Positions 1 to 9,148 of a stretch of DNA of 12,068 nt are shown one piece after another. Within the stretch, counting starts at the first letter, position 1. Every line of letters starts with the position of its first letter. The notes under the pieces were generated by a model. It ran no database searches and was not told where the DNA came from. It saw only the letters and a program-made list of their open reading frames with translations. This DNA comes from Conidiobolus incongruus B7586 (taxonomy: Eukaryota > Entomophthoromycota > Entomophthoromycetes > Entomophthorales > Conidiobolaceae). The stretch covers positions 1-12,068 of the forward strand of contig JNEM01006894.1 in NCBI GenBank assembly GCA_000697335.1, read 5' to 3'. The translations under genes and the position numbers were made by a program.

Positions 1-1500
1 ATATTATTATTATTAAAAGACTAGTTTTTTAAATTCTTATATATATTTCTATATAACTTAATTAAATATCAATTATATAGTTAATTTATACTTTTATAAC
101 TAAATTAATTATATAAATAATATAAAATCATCTAATAAACTTAGTTTATCTTTTTCTTTTCAGTTCTTACTATTCTTTAATATTATATTACTTTTAAAAT
201 TAAAACTATATTTTGTCAATATTATAGTATATTGGTATTACCTAATATAAATCTTAATATATTGATGACTTATCTTAGTTCAGAGCTTAATTACACTTTG
301 TTTACCTTCCCACACTATATTACAATGTTTTTATGCCATATTACTTTTATATTAAGTCTCTCTCTATATTATATCAATATTTTTAATATTATACATATAG
401 TTATTTAAGTTGAATTTTATTAAAATATTAGATTTATTAACTTTATAGATATAAATTATCTTTAAATAAATATATTAAAAGCTTTTTTATTCAATATATC
501 ATCTTATTTAATTATACTTTTAAACTTTACCTATTATAAATATTTTATTTAAAACAAGTGATTAGGTTAAATGTATTAGATATTAAAAAATAATTCATTC
601 TAATGAACTATATAAGTTTTTTTAAATTCAAACAAATTCTTAAAATATTGAGTTAATTTTTTTTAAAATTAAATATAAGAGAAATTAATTAGAAAAATAA
701 TAATATTAATATATTAAATAATTTAAAAAAACAATATAATTTAATAAGAAAAATAAATATTATAACTCATAGCTTAATTGTTATTAAAATAATATAATAT
801 TATATAAAATAATTCAAAATTGAATCCTAAAATAAATTAAGCATTCAAATGTCAAATCAATTATATATACTCTTATATTATAATTATATTATTATGAAAA
901 TTTAATTATATATGATATTTGAGATTTGTATTAATTAAACAGCTAATATTTATATAGATATATATTTAATAAATTTAGTTTATAATGTGTGAAATATAAA
1001 GGTAATATATATTTCAATCAATATTATACTAATAAATTTTCTGAATTTTAGAACTTTTACATAATATTTTTAATATCTTTTTTCTTAAATTTTTATATTA
1101 TTATTTTAATATAATAAAATTATATATTATCATATATTATAATATATCAACTTTATATATATTTTATATTTTTAATAACTAATAATAAATGTTTCTCTTA
1201 TTTTTTGAAAGCAATCTTGGTTTCAAAAGTATTTTTTAAATCAATAATAAATATATTTTTTCAAATTATATTGTCTTATCAGCTTATAATAATTTTAAAA
1301 AATCTAATATCAATATTAACAAATAAGGTTGAAATTATTAAATGATTCAATTAGTCAGGCATATAGATAGAAGCTGGGACTTGACGACAAAAGTAGATAT
1401 ACTTGTATTTGGAAATTAAGTATCAGACAATAAATGAAAAACAATATATCAAGTTGACTGCCTGAATTTCATTAAAGTTTGGATAGAAATCTCAATTTGA
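1..1500. other. AT-rich stretch without recognised genes
   Basis: Some lines fall below 10 % GC. A slight GC rise at about 1340-1490 carries a short UGA-free frame (up to the TGA near 1450) with a mixed amino-acid make-up, but no family is recognisable. No tRNA, rRNA or transposase motif was seen on either strand. Confidence 0.5.
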
Positions 1501-2043
1501 GAATTTGATAATTTGCAAAAAAACTTAACAATATTAGATATTTAATAAATTAAATCCCAGATTTAGAAAATAAAAATTTTGAGTATAAAGCTATTATTAT
1601 AATTTATAAACAATATAATATATTTAACTATTTAGAACTTAATTTTCATAAATTCAAAATTATTCAAAATTGGTTAAATATTTCAAGAATATTTGATTTT
1701 ATATATCTAATAAATAAATAATAATAATCAGGGTATTAATGTACTTGTTTATAGCAAAATAGGTGAAACTCATCTTATAATCAACACATTAAATAAACAC
1801 CTAACAAGTGCGAAAGATATAGTAAATATCACATAGTAAAGCTAAAGAAGCAAAAAATATAATTAAATGTTGGCAAATATTGAATTTAATAAAAGATTAG
1901 GTAAAATTCAAAAAATAAATTTTTATAATCAAATATAATAAAATTTTGTTCATATATTTTATCTTAATCGAATATTTTAATTATACTTCAGATACTATAT
2001 TATAGTAGAAAATACAATATAGTTTTAATATAAAATAATCTGA
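1501..2043 (+). CDS. Candidate coding frame, unrecognised (UAR = Gln)
   Basis: A 180-codon TGA-free frame ending at TGA 2041-2043. Its middle (about 1732-1900) is less AT-biased than the surroundings and reads as a mixed sequence with Gly, Val, Glu, Thr and Lys (for example VLVYSKIGETHLIINTL) followed by a Gln/Lys-rich part. The first and last thirds are low-complexity Ile/Asn/Gln/Phe and probably not coding. There is no obvious start codon and no recognised family. It could be a decayed exon or chance. Confidence 0.18.
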
Positions 2044-2374
2044 TCTAAGTTCATTCAACCTAAATAATATATATAGATGAAATTTTTACACGTATCATCG
2101 TTTTTATTCAAACCCAGCTTAATTTTTTAATTTGAAATTACACAGAATTCATTGAAAATTTGATTAATAATTTTTAATATCTATTATAATTTGATGATTC
2201 TTCAAGATATTTATTTATGATATCAATACAATAAAATTTATACTCATTACATAGTCATTACTTTCAAATATTGAAAATATAAATTATTTCAAATAGTTTG
2301 AAAATTGTCAATTTTATAATTTAATATATCAATTTTCAAATATATCTTTCTTTGCAAAACATTAATAAAAACAG

Positions 2375-2785
2375 TCAAAAAGTGAGGTCAAAGGTTTTGA
2401 AATATATTGATAATGTTAGTTTATCCCCCAATTCTTTTGAAAATAAATCCAATATATTTTTGAATTGATAAATGTATTTTAATTGTGAAATATCAGTTTA
2501 ATCAATATTATTGGTCATATTCCAAAAGTAATTAAGAAAGGTTTAAATGAAATTTATCCATGCTTCATATTACATATCACAACTGCCAATGTGTTATGTT
2601 GCAATCAACTGATATTTAAAAAATGAATTGAACGCAAAAGATATATAAGCATCTAAAAGAAAATATAGTGAAATTATAGAGCCAAGACCATTTATAAAGT
2701 TTATAGGATAATACAACATAATAGTTCCAATATTGGGTGAGTAATTAACAGTGCTTTTTAAATCAATTATAATATCAAGTTGCAT
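2375..2785 (-). CDS. Candidate membrane-like frame, unrecognised (UAR = Gln)
   Basis: The frame starts at ATG 2785-2783 and ends at TGA 2377-2375, giving 136 residues. The first 63 codons have no stop in any code, which is unusual at this A+T level. The single in-frame UAA/UAG cluster follows only after them. The product has a hydrophobic stretch at about residues 20-52 (containing FINGLGSIISLYFLLDAYIS), then a more polar half with Trp, Glu and Asp residues. No family is recognised. It lies head to head with the plus-strand frame at 2836, with only about 50 bases between the ATG and the start of that frame. The plus strand of the same stretch also gives superficially protein-like translations, so this is a weak call. 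Confidence 0.25.
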
Positions 2786-2835
2786 AATTATGTCTCTATA
2801 GCACCATTAGAATCAATTATTTAAAATATCTTTGA

Positions 2836-3348
2836 TTAAATGTAAGCTAATTTGTATCTTTATATTAACAATCGATATATATTGTGACAGCAGCGATAGA
2901 AAATTCGTTTGAGAAGGTAATTTAATATAAAACACTATAATCAAGTCATCTACATTGCCACTCGAATTTCTAGACTGTTAAATATATTATTTTGACTACA
3001 ATTCTTTATGATTCAACCATAATATCACAAATTTTAGGTGATATATCAGCTTTATTCGCATTCTTTAGTGTTTATAATGTTAAATCTCAAAGTATGTTTG
3101 TATTTCTCTAATATTTCTTGTCATGTTAAATAAATGCCATTATTAAATTAGTCAAAATACTAAATCATAAAAAATCTTCTAATTTAGTACAAAGTAATAT
3201 ATAAAACAACAGATACTATTAAAAACTTTAAGAAAGTTTATAATATAACTTATCAACAATTTTTATTGGTTAAATCTATTAAAATAACGCAAATTTGGTT
3301 ATACATTTCATCTAATTAATCAATTCAATATTTAACATATCTAGTTGA
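2836..3348 (+). CDS. Candidate membrane-like frame, unrecognised (UAR = Gln)
   Basis: A TGA-free frame of 170 codons bounded by TGA at 2833 and TGA at 3346-3348, with no clear ATG near its start. About the first half lies in a local GC rise (near 30 % around 2940-3000). It encodes a hydrophobic region (about residues 55-95, including ISQILGDISALFAFFSVY) that could form one or two membrane spans, followed by a Gln/Asn-rich polar part. No motif is recognised. Length alone is within chance expectation for UGA-only termination in this DNA. Confidence 0.22.
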
Positions 3349-4160
3349 AATTATCGATCAAGATATACATCATTAATTCTCCATTCTATTAAATTCTAAT
3401 GTTACTCAAACTTCAAAGTAAATATATTATAGTAGCAGAAATGAAATTCATGAACTTCATAGTTTTTTAAATTACGTTAACTTACAGCACTGTTCAACAC
3501 ATGTTTATAATATGAAAAATTTTTACAAGCTAAAATTAAATTTTGAATTTTAATCATAATAGTTTTTATTAACATCATTTTTGAATATATTTTATAAAGA
3601 TTTCACTTTTCAAATAATATATATATATTCACTAGTTTCAAAAAAATACTCTTTTTATTTATAACAAAAAATATTTAAATAATGATTCAAATTTATTCCT
3701 GGTAATAAGTAGGATTAAATTTAAATTATGAAATATATTACAATTTTAAATAAAATTTTAATATAATTAAAACAAATAAAAAACTCTAATTACCTAAAGG
3801 GTAAATCTTACTTTATTAAGTTTTCAATTCAAGTGTTAATAAAAATTGAGGTTTTTTATTTATTTATTTTAATAATTAATTATTTAAGAAATCCCGATAT
3901 TAGGTATAAAGTTTAATTTTAATCTATTACCAATTAAAAACTATTCATAAAAATGTCATATTATAACATGATATAGTTATATCAACAATTTTAATGAAAT
4001 ATTAATTATTTTAATTCAAATATTATAATATAAATAAAACACTATTCTTTTAATTAATAAATTTAAATAAAGAATATGAATTAATTATGATATTAGGATT
4101 TTATTAAAATTTAAAAAATTACTAAAATTTAAAGGTGAAAAGAAGAAAAGAATAAGATGA
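3349..4160. other. AT-rich stretch without recognised genes
   Basis: Low-complexity AT-rich DNA with short A/T runs. The minus-strand frame from 4780 formally stays open through the last part, down to 4016, but its composition there is not coding-like. Confidence 0.5.
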
Positions 4161-4195
4161 TTTGATTTGATTTAATTTAATTTAATTTAATTTAA
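4161..4195. repeat. Pentanucleotide tract (TTTGA)2(TTTAA)5
   Basis: Seven consecutive five-base units are visible: two TTTGA followed by five TTTAA. It lies about 120-150 bases outside the GC-richer block and is preceded by a purine-rich stretch (about 4137-4157). Confidence 0.9.
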
Positions 4196-4313
4196 TAAAA
4201 AGAAACTTAATAAAAAATTCATTTAAAATATATATTAATTGATTATTTAAATAATTTATTAAAATATCAATTATATTTGGATACATTGATTAGTTAAATT
4301 ATTAATTAACCAG

Positions 4314-4334
4314 CCCGATTTTTCAAAAATCAGG
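4314..4334. repeat. Short palindrome at the edge of the GC-richer block
   Basis: GATTTTT (4317-4323) and AAAAATC (4325-4331) are complementary around one base, extended by CC/GG (4314-4315 and 4333-4334) across one mismatch. It marks the left compositional boundary. Confidence 0.5.
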
Positions 4335-4365
4335 AAATTCAAAAATTGTTTTGTCAAAAATTAAC

Positions 4366-4780
4366 TTGATGAAGATAATTAGTGATTGCACTAAGTCTTC
4401 TAGAGTTAGTATTCCTTAGAAGGGGTTTTAGATGGAGGTTAGAAAGCTTCAACATGATCGAACGAAGATTATGATTTAGCGAGATTTGGTGTCAATGTTA
4501 AATATTTGGTTACATCATCTTGGAGCATTTTGTCAAATTCACTGTCTTCTTCACTCTCTTCAGAGTTGATCTCAATATGTTTTGGTGTTGTATGATGACA
4601 GTTAGCGATTTTGTTGATTACATTGAGACTAGACATAGACATTCTCCTGATATAGTTCCCAATATTAGGAATGGGAGAGTGAAGGTGAGCATGGAAATCA
4701 GTAGTGGTGAGTTGGCAGGAAGAACGAGATTGGGGCATTATATTAGGAATAGAAGGTCTCTTGGCTGATTTGTGAGACAT
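4366..4780 (-). CDS. Unrecognised ciliate protein gene, Ser/Gln-rich with acidic patch (3' end uncertain)
   Basis: Function is not recognised. The frame starts at ATG 4780-4778, with an in-frame TGA two codons upstream, so this start is favoured. Residues 1-103 contain no stop in any code. They include a basic N-terminus, two similar IPNI motifs (residues 11-14 and 37-40), a basic RRMSMSS stretch (45-51), and an acidic run INSEESEEDSEFD (71-83). The next codon is TAA, but the frame continues with the same GC-richer composition through seven UAA/UAG codons and keeps a Ser/Pro/Gln/Lys-rich, probably disordered tail ending in a Ser run. No TGA occurs in frame until 4018-4016. However, composition falls sharply just after the Ser run, where a GTTAAT stands on the coding strand (4365 downward). 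That could be an intron donor or the edge of a different sequence block, so the true 3' end is open. No membrane segment or signal peptide is seen. Confidence 0.6.
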
Positions 4781-5294
4781 TGATCAAAGTAGAAAATTAG
4801 AAGGGATAATTCGCAATTGGTGAACTGGGTCACATATTTATAGGTGATATAGTTTGCTTGGTATGAAATGATAAAGTAACACAAAATCAATTAAATTAAT
4901 TATATTAATTAATTTATTAATGATTTGGTACTATAGAGGTGTAAAATTGATATTTTAGAAAATTTACCTGTACCTTTAACCTATTTTATACTTTTGGTAT
5001 ATCATATTAATACACCAAATCGGGATCTTGCATTGTTTTGGAAGGGATCCGAATCTCAAAATTGAAAATCTTAAATCACATAAATATATTAGAATTTTAT
5101 GTTTCTATTGGCTCATATCCTGGATTAACCAATGATTTATTCAAAATTCTAAACACTAATCATTAATATTGCTTATCGCATTATATACAGAGGTGATAGT
5201 GGATAATGTTAGCTGTCGGAATCGGAATTATAAAGTTAGCGGATATAATGAGCATTAGACAATTGATATGACTCTATGTTGGAAGAAATATTGA

Positions 5295-5567
5295 TTTATA
5301 AACTACATAGATAGTCACCAGTAGATCGTTTTCTTTTACCATGATCTCACAAAATATTCAATAGTTATTAGTACATATCAAAATATTAAAATATCATTTA
5401 AAATAGCTAATCATTTGGGTCAAACCTATGCAATTAGAAGGCTTCCTAATTACACTGGGTTGGATGATTTAATTATGACTTTGATTCAAATTAAGCTTGG
5501 TAGAGAGGTTCAAATGGTTTTGCTTGGGATAACCTGTAAATTCGCTTAGATTACATTATAACTATGA
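5295..5567 (+). CDS. Candidate coding segment, unrecognised
   Basis: A 90-codon TGA-free segment in the same register as the 5595-6305 frame. The register also runs open from 5136 to 5291, so between 5136 and 6302 only three TGA codons occur in some 389 codons. Guanine is frequent at first codon positions (GGG TTG GAT GAT ... GGT AGA GAG GTT), as in real genes, and the segment has a GC content near 30-37 %. The product would be mixed alpha/beta in look, with no motif I can name. The minus strand in the antiparallel register is also open here, from about 5780 downward, and shows pyrimidine-rich third positions, so strand is not certain. It may be an exon of a gene continuing across the intron-like stretch at 5536-5618, or a decayed gene. 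Confidence 0.25.
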
Positions 5568-5618
5568 TCTATTAAATATATTAGTTATTTTTGATATCAA
5601 TACATCGCTATTATTAGC
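5536..5618 (+). other. Possible spliceosomal intron
   Basis: This 83-base AT-rich stretch opens with GTAAAT and closes with TTATTAG, resembling ciliate introns. It covers the two TGA codons (5565 and 5592) that interrupt the plus-strand register. The frame joined downstream would be a different one that stays open to a TGA at 5740-5742. The signals are short and AT-rich DNA offers many GT/AG pairs, so this is only a suggestion. Confidence 0.2.
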
Positions 5619-6305
5619 TTGTGGCTGTTTACAAGGTTTGATTGGTATTAAATTTAATATATTATAATATCGAATAACTACTTGTTCAGACGAATTGGTA
5701 AAAAATGTTATTGCAAGATATTTATAAACAAAAATCAGTTGATAAAATAATGCCAGAATATTAATAATCAAATTCAACAAATTGAATTAATGCATGAATT
5801 TCCAATCTCAAAAATTTGGAATGATTACTAGGTTTGGTTAGTTGTTAATTATCTTTCTGTCCACTATTTTCAAAGTGAATCTAGTTTAATAGTGATTTCT
5901 AATTTCGTAATTAGGTTTATCACATTCTTAAGAGCGTTCCGAATTGGTATGTTGGGTTGCTTATTTCTTGATGGATAATTTTAATATATTAACCAGGATT
6001 AATTGTAAATTGGAAGATAAATTGATTAGTTGTATGTCGAAGCATTCATTTCATTAGTTTTAAAATCTAGAATATTTTATATTGGTTTTGATATCAATAT
6101 CAAATATAAAGTTGCCAATATAATATCACATCATCAAAACCATAATCATGACAATACTATGTCATATTACAACAATTTTCCATCATAAATTTTGCTCAAC
6201 AGCCCAAATTAAAACTAAGATACATCATCAATTCATTAGTCTTAGATTTTAGGGTGCTAATGTTTGGTTTTGAAAAAATTATACATTTAATATCACTTGA
6301 TTTGA
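5595..6305 (+). CDS. Candidate protein-coding frame, unrecognised (UAR = Gln)
   Basis: This 236-codon frame without TGA lies in the GC-richer block and ends at TGA 6303-6305. The first good ATG is at 5790, which would give about 171 residues. Over roughly 115 codons counted by eye (about 5820-6180), G is commonest at codon position 1 (about 25, against 15 and 13), and C is commonest at position 3 (about 18, against 12 and 14). That is coding-like but not decisive. The antiparallel register is broken several times by TGA, which favours the plus strand. The predicted product has hydrophobic stretches (about residues 20-60 from Met5790), one with spaced arginines (IRFITFLRAFRIG). It ends in an Asn/His/Ser/Gln-rich tail typical of disordered ciliate segments. 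No family is recognised. A run this long can occur by chance in such DNA. Confidence 0.33.
6078..6122. repeat. Nested inverted repeat
   Basis: Outer arms TATATTGG (6078-6085) and CCAATATA (6115-6122) are exact complements. Inside them lie TTTGATAT (6087-6094) and ATATCAAA (6097-6104), also exact complements, two bases apart. It lies within the candidate frame 5595-6305. No function is known. Confidence 0.6.
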
Positions 6306-6340
6306 GCAATTTATTTTTCTATTAGGTAGGGAAACGGGTC

Positions 6341-8065
6341 AGGGTTTAATCTAATTTTATTTCATTTTTATCATGAATATATCAGTATGAGTATACTACT
6401 ATCATTATTTTGTTAATAAAATATTAAGATAACCATTTAATTGTAATAATTATTTGAAATTTGAATAATGGTATAATATTATATGCATATATTTGGCTTA
6501 AATCCCGAAAAACTTAAAATGGGTTATATATATTCATTACATTAAAAAAATAATTTTTTTGTGATTACCTATCTTACGAGATAGAAATAATAGCATTTAT
6601 TAAAGCTTGATATTCACATATAAAATTTTTAATATTTGAACATATGTACTGAAAATTATTTGAAAATAATAAGTTTAATTTTTGCAAAATTTTATATTCT
6701 AAATATATAGAATAATATTTTGGAATATTTAAAAATTTAGATTGGAAAATTCCTGTAATGAATTAATTTGGAGCAAATATCTGTTCAACCACCAAAGTGT
6801 TATAATAGTATGTTGAAAGGTTTATATTGTACTATTTCAACTTTATTCAATCTTATAAATCGATAGTTTATTGACATTTGAAGTTTGTTTGAAATAAATC
6901 ACTATAATTGTAATGAAATGAATATAATTTAAAAGTATTACTTATATTACAATATTTACTATCGAAACAACACTTGCATTATATTAAATATAAAATATTT
7001 ACAGTTATTTTTTGATTTATATAACCAATCCAAATAAATTTAAAATAATATTAATAGTTTTTAATTTCCATATTAATTGTGATAAAAAATAATAGTGAAA
7101 ATCAATATTATTCACATCATTAATATTCGATATATTCACTGAAATATTGACTTTATATTTCTATTAAACCAAATATATACTTTTCATTAAGTTTCAGATT
7201 AGAGAGTATATAATTTTATAAATTATATATATTAATGGAGAATTTAAGCAAAAATAAAAATAATCAGTGTAGTTCATATATACTATTATCCATCCAGTTC
7301 CTTGAAATAAATTACTTTAATTGACAAATATCACATTATTTCATTAAAAATAATTTCATAAATATTTTTGAATTATAAATTGAAAATAAATAATATAGTA
7401 ATCTATAAAATCAAAATATTCAGCATTGAAAATAGCATTACAATCAAAAAACAGTTCAGATAAAATATTTAAAGAAATAATGTTTCAAATGAATATTGAA
7501 TACAAAGATTTTAGAAAAATAGATTTTCATTTTAATTATCTTACAAATAAGTATTCATTAATTTGATTTAATGCTAATGAAAATAGTATTTAACAGACTA
7601 TAGATTTAATATATATTGATACCTTTAATTAATGAATTTTAAAATTATAATTTAATCTACATTTTAAAAAATTATATTAAATAGCCATTGTAAATAATTA
7701 CCAATTTTTAGGATTTATTTATGTCTTATTGTGATATTAATATATACTTCAAGAGAACATATTCAACTTGTGTGGTTTTTCATATTATGATCCTTTTCAA
7801 TTCTTTTAAATATATATTATTCAAAGACATATTTTTTAAATAATTTTATTTAAAACACAGTATTTTATTTACTATAATAATTAATTATTTTAAAGTCTCC
7901 ACTCAATATAATAATTTAAAGATAGCCGAAATGAATTTTAATTTCAGTTATTTCAAAAGTTGCATTAGTGACAGATTGCAATTATAATTTAAAATAAAGA
8001 ACACTAACAAAAATTAATATTATTTATATTTAATGCTCCTTTCTCTGCTCAAAGCCTTTGATTGA
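6341..8065. other. AT-rich stretch without recognised genes
   Basis: About 15-22 % GC. No transposase motif, RNA gene or repeat longer than simple A/T runs was recognised on either strand. Confidence 0.45.
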
Positions 8066-8181
8066 TTTAAATATAATAGTATCAATAAACTTTTTGAACA
8101 GTACAGCATTAAAATTCAAGACTTTTATTATCAAACCTTGATGCAATCGTTTGACACATTAAAAATCCATCCTGATACTTT

Positions 8182-8532
8182 ATGATATAGTTACAATTTA
8201 TTTACATTCACTAAACAAATGTTCGAATGACTTTTAAAAAAAGACTAAAACTAATGCTTTAATTCTACACCTACCTTCGGGAAGTAGCAAAGAATTTCGA
8301 GAATACACAGAAAAATCAAATTAATAATTTGGAATATTAATATGTACCAGTGTTATTAACATCAAATAATGAACATAAGTTTTAAGGCCTATTACTATAA
8401 CATTATCAAAAATTCCCATTTCTGACTAACTTAACAAAATATCCTTTACTAGATAATCAATCAATATTTTTGGCATATAAAATATCTTAAATCAAAAATG
8501 CTCTTTATATGATTATAAATAATGAATTTTGA
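8182..8532 (+). CDS. Candidate coding frame, unrecognised (UAR = Gln)
   Basis: ATG 8182 opens a 116-codon frame ending at TGA 8530-8532. It lies in a local GC rise that begins near 8030. The product begins with a basic stretch (MTFKKRLKLM, about residues 14-23) and continues with a balanced amino-acid mix (for example YLREVAKNFENTQ and VPVLLTSNNEHKFQG) rather than the Ile/Asn/Phe monotony of the flanks. A shorter open stretch in another frame (8066-8185) overlaps its start. The pair could be exons, a decayed gene, or chance. No family is recognised. Confidence 0.25.
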
Positions 8533-9121
8533 TCATCACATTTCGATAAAAATTAATCTATTAAGCACACTATTATGGACTTTGATCATTTTAACCATGT
8601 ATCCTAAGTATATTCATTCACCATGTCATTCTCCGACAGTTACAATTGTTATTGATATATACTAAATTTAATGTTCCAATTCATTTACACAATATAACTT
8701 TAATTTTATCCTATGTTCCTCTATTCGCAATTTAAATTTGAAATTATCAACATCCCTTGAATAATGGTAAAAGATTTTTGAACATAATTGAATAATTCAA
8801 CGAATAAACTACCTCATTACATATTAATTATATATAAATTTATAAATTTATAATTTTTCTTTAACCATTTGATAATAAAGATATTTATGGATAATTAATT
8901 TTTGAAATTAATATATGATTCTTATTTTCATTTACAAAACATAATATTATAGTATTAGTATGGAAATTAAAAAATGGCAAATTTTTTAATTTCTGATCTT
9001 TCAAACATATTATACATTTTGAAAGATTATTTATATATAAAATATATAGGAAGATAAATATTTTCAAACTATATATATATATATTCAATTTTAATTATTT
9101 TTTTTTATTAAAATATTTTGA
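8533..9121. other. Stretch between candidate frame and transposase
   Basis: The first 230 bases keep some GC (about 18-25 %) and further short UGA-free frames in several registers. From about 8760 it becomes very AT-rich, with poly-T and TA tracts. No convincing terminal inverted repeat of the transposon was found here. Confidence 0.4.
9070..9084. repeat. Short (TA)n tract
   Basis: Fifteen bases of alternating T and A, about 60 bases before the transposase ATG. It is a possible hot spot for TA-targeted insertion, but such tracts are common here. Confidence 0.8.
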
Positions 9122-9148
9122 TTTTAAAATTTATACTTAAATTTAATT

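Larger units (their letters stand above)
4316..6340. other. GC-richer block between AT-rich flanks
   Basis: Counted lines give about 48 % GC at 4681-4740, 38 % at 4621-4680, 37 % at 5401-5460 and 30 % at 5221-5280. The flanks give about 10-20 %. The left edge is abrupt, next to a short palindrome at 4314-4334; the right edge near 6340 is gradual. In a ciliate germline this could be a macronuclear-destined segment flanked by eliminated DNA, but it could equally be an ordinary gene island. Confidence 0.45.

Noticed and set aside
4422-4429. GGGGTTTT resembling one unit of a spirotrich telomere repeat
   Set aside because: It is a single unit inside the coding part of the minus-strand gene, with no tandem copy.
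4520-4768. An 82-codon plus-strand open frame opposite the 4780 gene
   Set aside because: It is the shadow of the minus-strand frame, which is longer, has an upstream in-frame stop before its ATG, and extends through UAR codons with kept composition.
4951-5196. Plus-strand 81-codon UGA-free frame
   Set aside because: Its length is ordinary for UGA-only termination here, it overlaps another open register, and no motif was found.
5562-5780. A 72-codon minus-strand open frame that stays open further downward under UAR = Gln
   Set aside because: It overlaps the plus-strand candidate region, and RNY-like codon bias reads on both strands. The plus strand was preferred because the antiparallel register is broken by several TGA codons beyond 6000. 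This is not settled.
8271-8287. Small GC-bearing hairpin (CTAC...GTAG) near TTCGAGAAT, suggesting a tRNA arm
   Set aside because: The stem has a bulge and a two-base loop, and no acceptor, D or anticodon arms could be laid around it.
8885-9088. A 67-codon minus-strand hydrophobic open frame
   Set aside because: It is very AT-rich Ile/Asn/Tyr/Phe sequence next to poly-T and TA tracts, expected by chance, with no motif.
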